This document shows positions 11,058 to 11,768 of a stretch of 11,768 bases of DNA, one piece after another. The position numbers and the translations under genes are program-made. The first letter of the stretch is position 1. Each line of letters starts with the position of its first letter. The notes under the pieces are model-generated. The model made no database searches. It saw only the letters and a program-made list of their open reading frames with translations, and was not told the origin of the DNA. Origin of the DNA: JAUYLU01 sp038065675 (GTDB lineage: Bacteria > Patescibacteriota > Minisyncoccia > Phycocordibacterales > VMEP01); NCBI GenBank assembly GCA_038065675.1, contig JBBTQM010000005.1, positions 1 to 11,768 on the forward strand. The letters are read 5' to 3'.

Positions 11058-11213
11058 TTATTTCATCGAGGACAATCTCAGATGCTCGAGTTTTTTAATT
11101 AGCAAATCAAGCATTTCGCATTGGGCGTAAGCGTCGTTTGAAAGAACTATTTTGGACGCGTCCGCCTTCTGCGCATTTTCAAATTGGGAAATATATTTTT
11201 CCTTAAATTCCAT
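11058..11213 (-). CDS. Small helical protein after terminase
   Basis: A 51-aa protein MEFKEKYISQFENAQKADAS, then KIVLSNDAYAQCEMLDLLIKKLEHLRLSSMK. It is entirely helical by composition, and its ATG overlaps the end of terL by 11 bp. A GGAGG follows its stop for the next gene. Small helical proteins next to TerL are sometimes small terminase subunits, but this one is short and lacks a visible DNA-binding helix-turn-helix, so I leave it unnamed. Confidence 0.6.
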   Translation of the reverse strand: MEFKEKYISQFENAQKADASKIVLSNDAYAQCEMLDLLIKKLEHLRLSSMK

Positions 11214-11713
11214 GTTTTGCTCCACTATGTGTGGCGAACAAGTTTAAAGTTTTTTCCTTTTTCGCAAGCCACGCCGCGCGTTTCAATCCCTCGACTATGT
11301 CGCTGTCTCCATGAGCTTCCCTCGTCGTGAAAATTCTCAGCCTTGTGATTTGCCCTGCGGTTTTGACGTATTCATACTGGAAAGATTCAAGAGATGCGAT
11401 GATTTCATCTTTTTTCAAAAGTTTTATTTCCCCCGTTTGCATCATTGAGAGAAGATTAATGTGCATGTCTTCGCCGAGAAGCTTCTGCTTGACTTGCTTG
11501 TCGTCTTTTTCCTCAATCACGATTGCCCTGTTGTTGAGGGGAACGACTTTATTTTTTATTTCAGATTCACGGAGATGGTCGAGCACTGAAACTCCGAGAG
11601 TTCCGGCTCCCGCGTCAATTCCGACTTTTGCGCAATTCCAATATTTCGCAATCTCGATAATCTTTCTTTCAGTCCACGGAGTTTCTTTCTTAGAAGCCCA
11701 GCCGGAAAAAACT
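11203..11713 (-). CDS. terL: Terminase large subunit, C-terminal nuclease part (continues from position 1)
   Basis: C-terminal part of the same 453-aa terminase, in frame with positions 851-1 across the circle junction. It holds the rest of the RNase H-like nuclease. The second acidic site is in KVGIDAGAGTLG (Asp about 317) and the third is HGDSDIVEGLKRA (Asp about 420 and 422), matching the family pattern of three acidic residues that bind the metal ions. The stop is TAA at 11203-11205. It overlaps the next gene, starting at 11213, by 11 bp. An automatic caller on the linear window would miss the 5' half or mis-start this part at an internal GTG (11586). Confidence 0.94.
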
Positions 11714-11768
11714 TGGAAATATTTATTTTCAATTCTTCTTACGATTTCAAATGTTGATTTGTCCCCGC
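11714..11768. repeat. Terminal direct repeat, right copy
   Basis: Exact copy of positions 1-55. It lies inside the terminase gene on the minus strand, between the ATPase and nuclease parts. It should be removed once when the genome is written as a circle. Confidence 0.93.

Overview
The window reads as one complete small viral genome. The first 55 bases (1-55) recur exactly as the last 55 (11714-11768), and one terminase reading frame runs without a break across that join, so the non-redundant molecule is a circle, or a circularly permuted or terminally redundant linear form, of 11,713 bp. The host is probably an archaeon. Several gene groups have a TATA-like box centred about 26-29 nt before the start codon with almost no room for a leader. 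Genes inside the groups instead use GGAG/GGTGA-type ribosome binding sites or overlapping stop/start codons. The DNA is moderately AT-rich and densely packed. No cellular genes, tRNA, rRNA, integrase or CRISPR array were seen.

Layout. (1) Positions 1178-1958 are a roughly 780-bp gene-free region between two divergent gene sets. It holds paired A-tracts, degenerate copies of an 11-bp motif, a cruciform-forming element (1431-1494), a second multi-hairpin element closed by a 16-bp perfect stem (1537-1671) and several TATA boxes. It is the best candidate for the replication origin, a structured RNA gene, or both. (2) Rightward (+), 1959-5054 is an early-type region. It has two small putative regulators, then a run of eleven very small genes (32-191 aa) from 2593 to 5054, each overlapping the next by the 4-base ATGA. 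Products include a ribbon-helix-helix-like protein, two paralogous heptad-repeat peptides, several zinc-ribbon proteins and one single-span membrane peptide. (3) Leftward (-), from the same region through the circle junction and back to 5049, lies the virion module. In transcription order it is HNH endonuclease, large terminase, a 51-aa protein, a putative connector, a beta-rich virion protein, portal, a long charged helical protein, a holin-like peptide, two small charged proteins, a 157-aa unknown and a 33-aa membrane peptide. A fresh promoter with a duplicated operator-like motif follows, then decoration protein, HK97-fold major capsid protein and a fibre-like protein with a C1q/TNF-like C-terminus.

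How it fits together: HNH, TerL, portal, MCP and decoration protein make an HK97-type capsid filled by a packaging motor. I see no tape measure, tail tube, sheath, baseplate, endolysin, DNA polymerase, primase, helicase or Rep protein. The virus is therefore either tailless or very short-tailed, relies on host or helper replication, or encodes such functions in the unrecognised small genes. The motif GTAGTGCCTAA occurs twice around the capsid promoter and once in the divergent control region, suggesting one regulator coordinates the late capsid genes and the control region.
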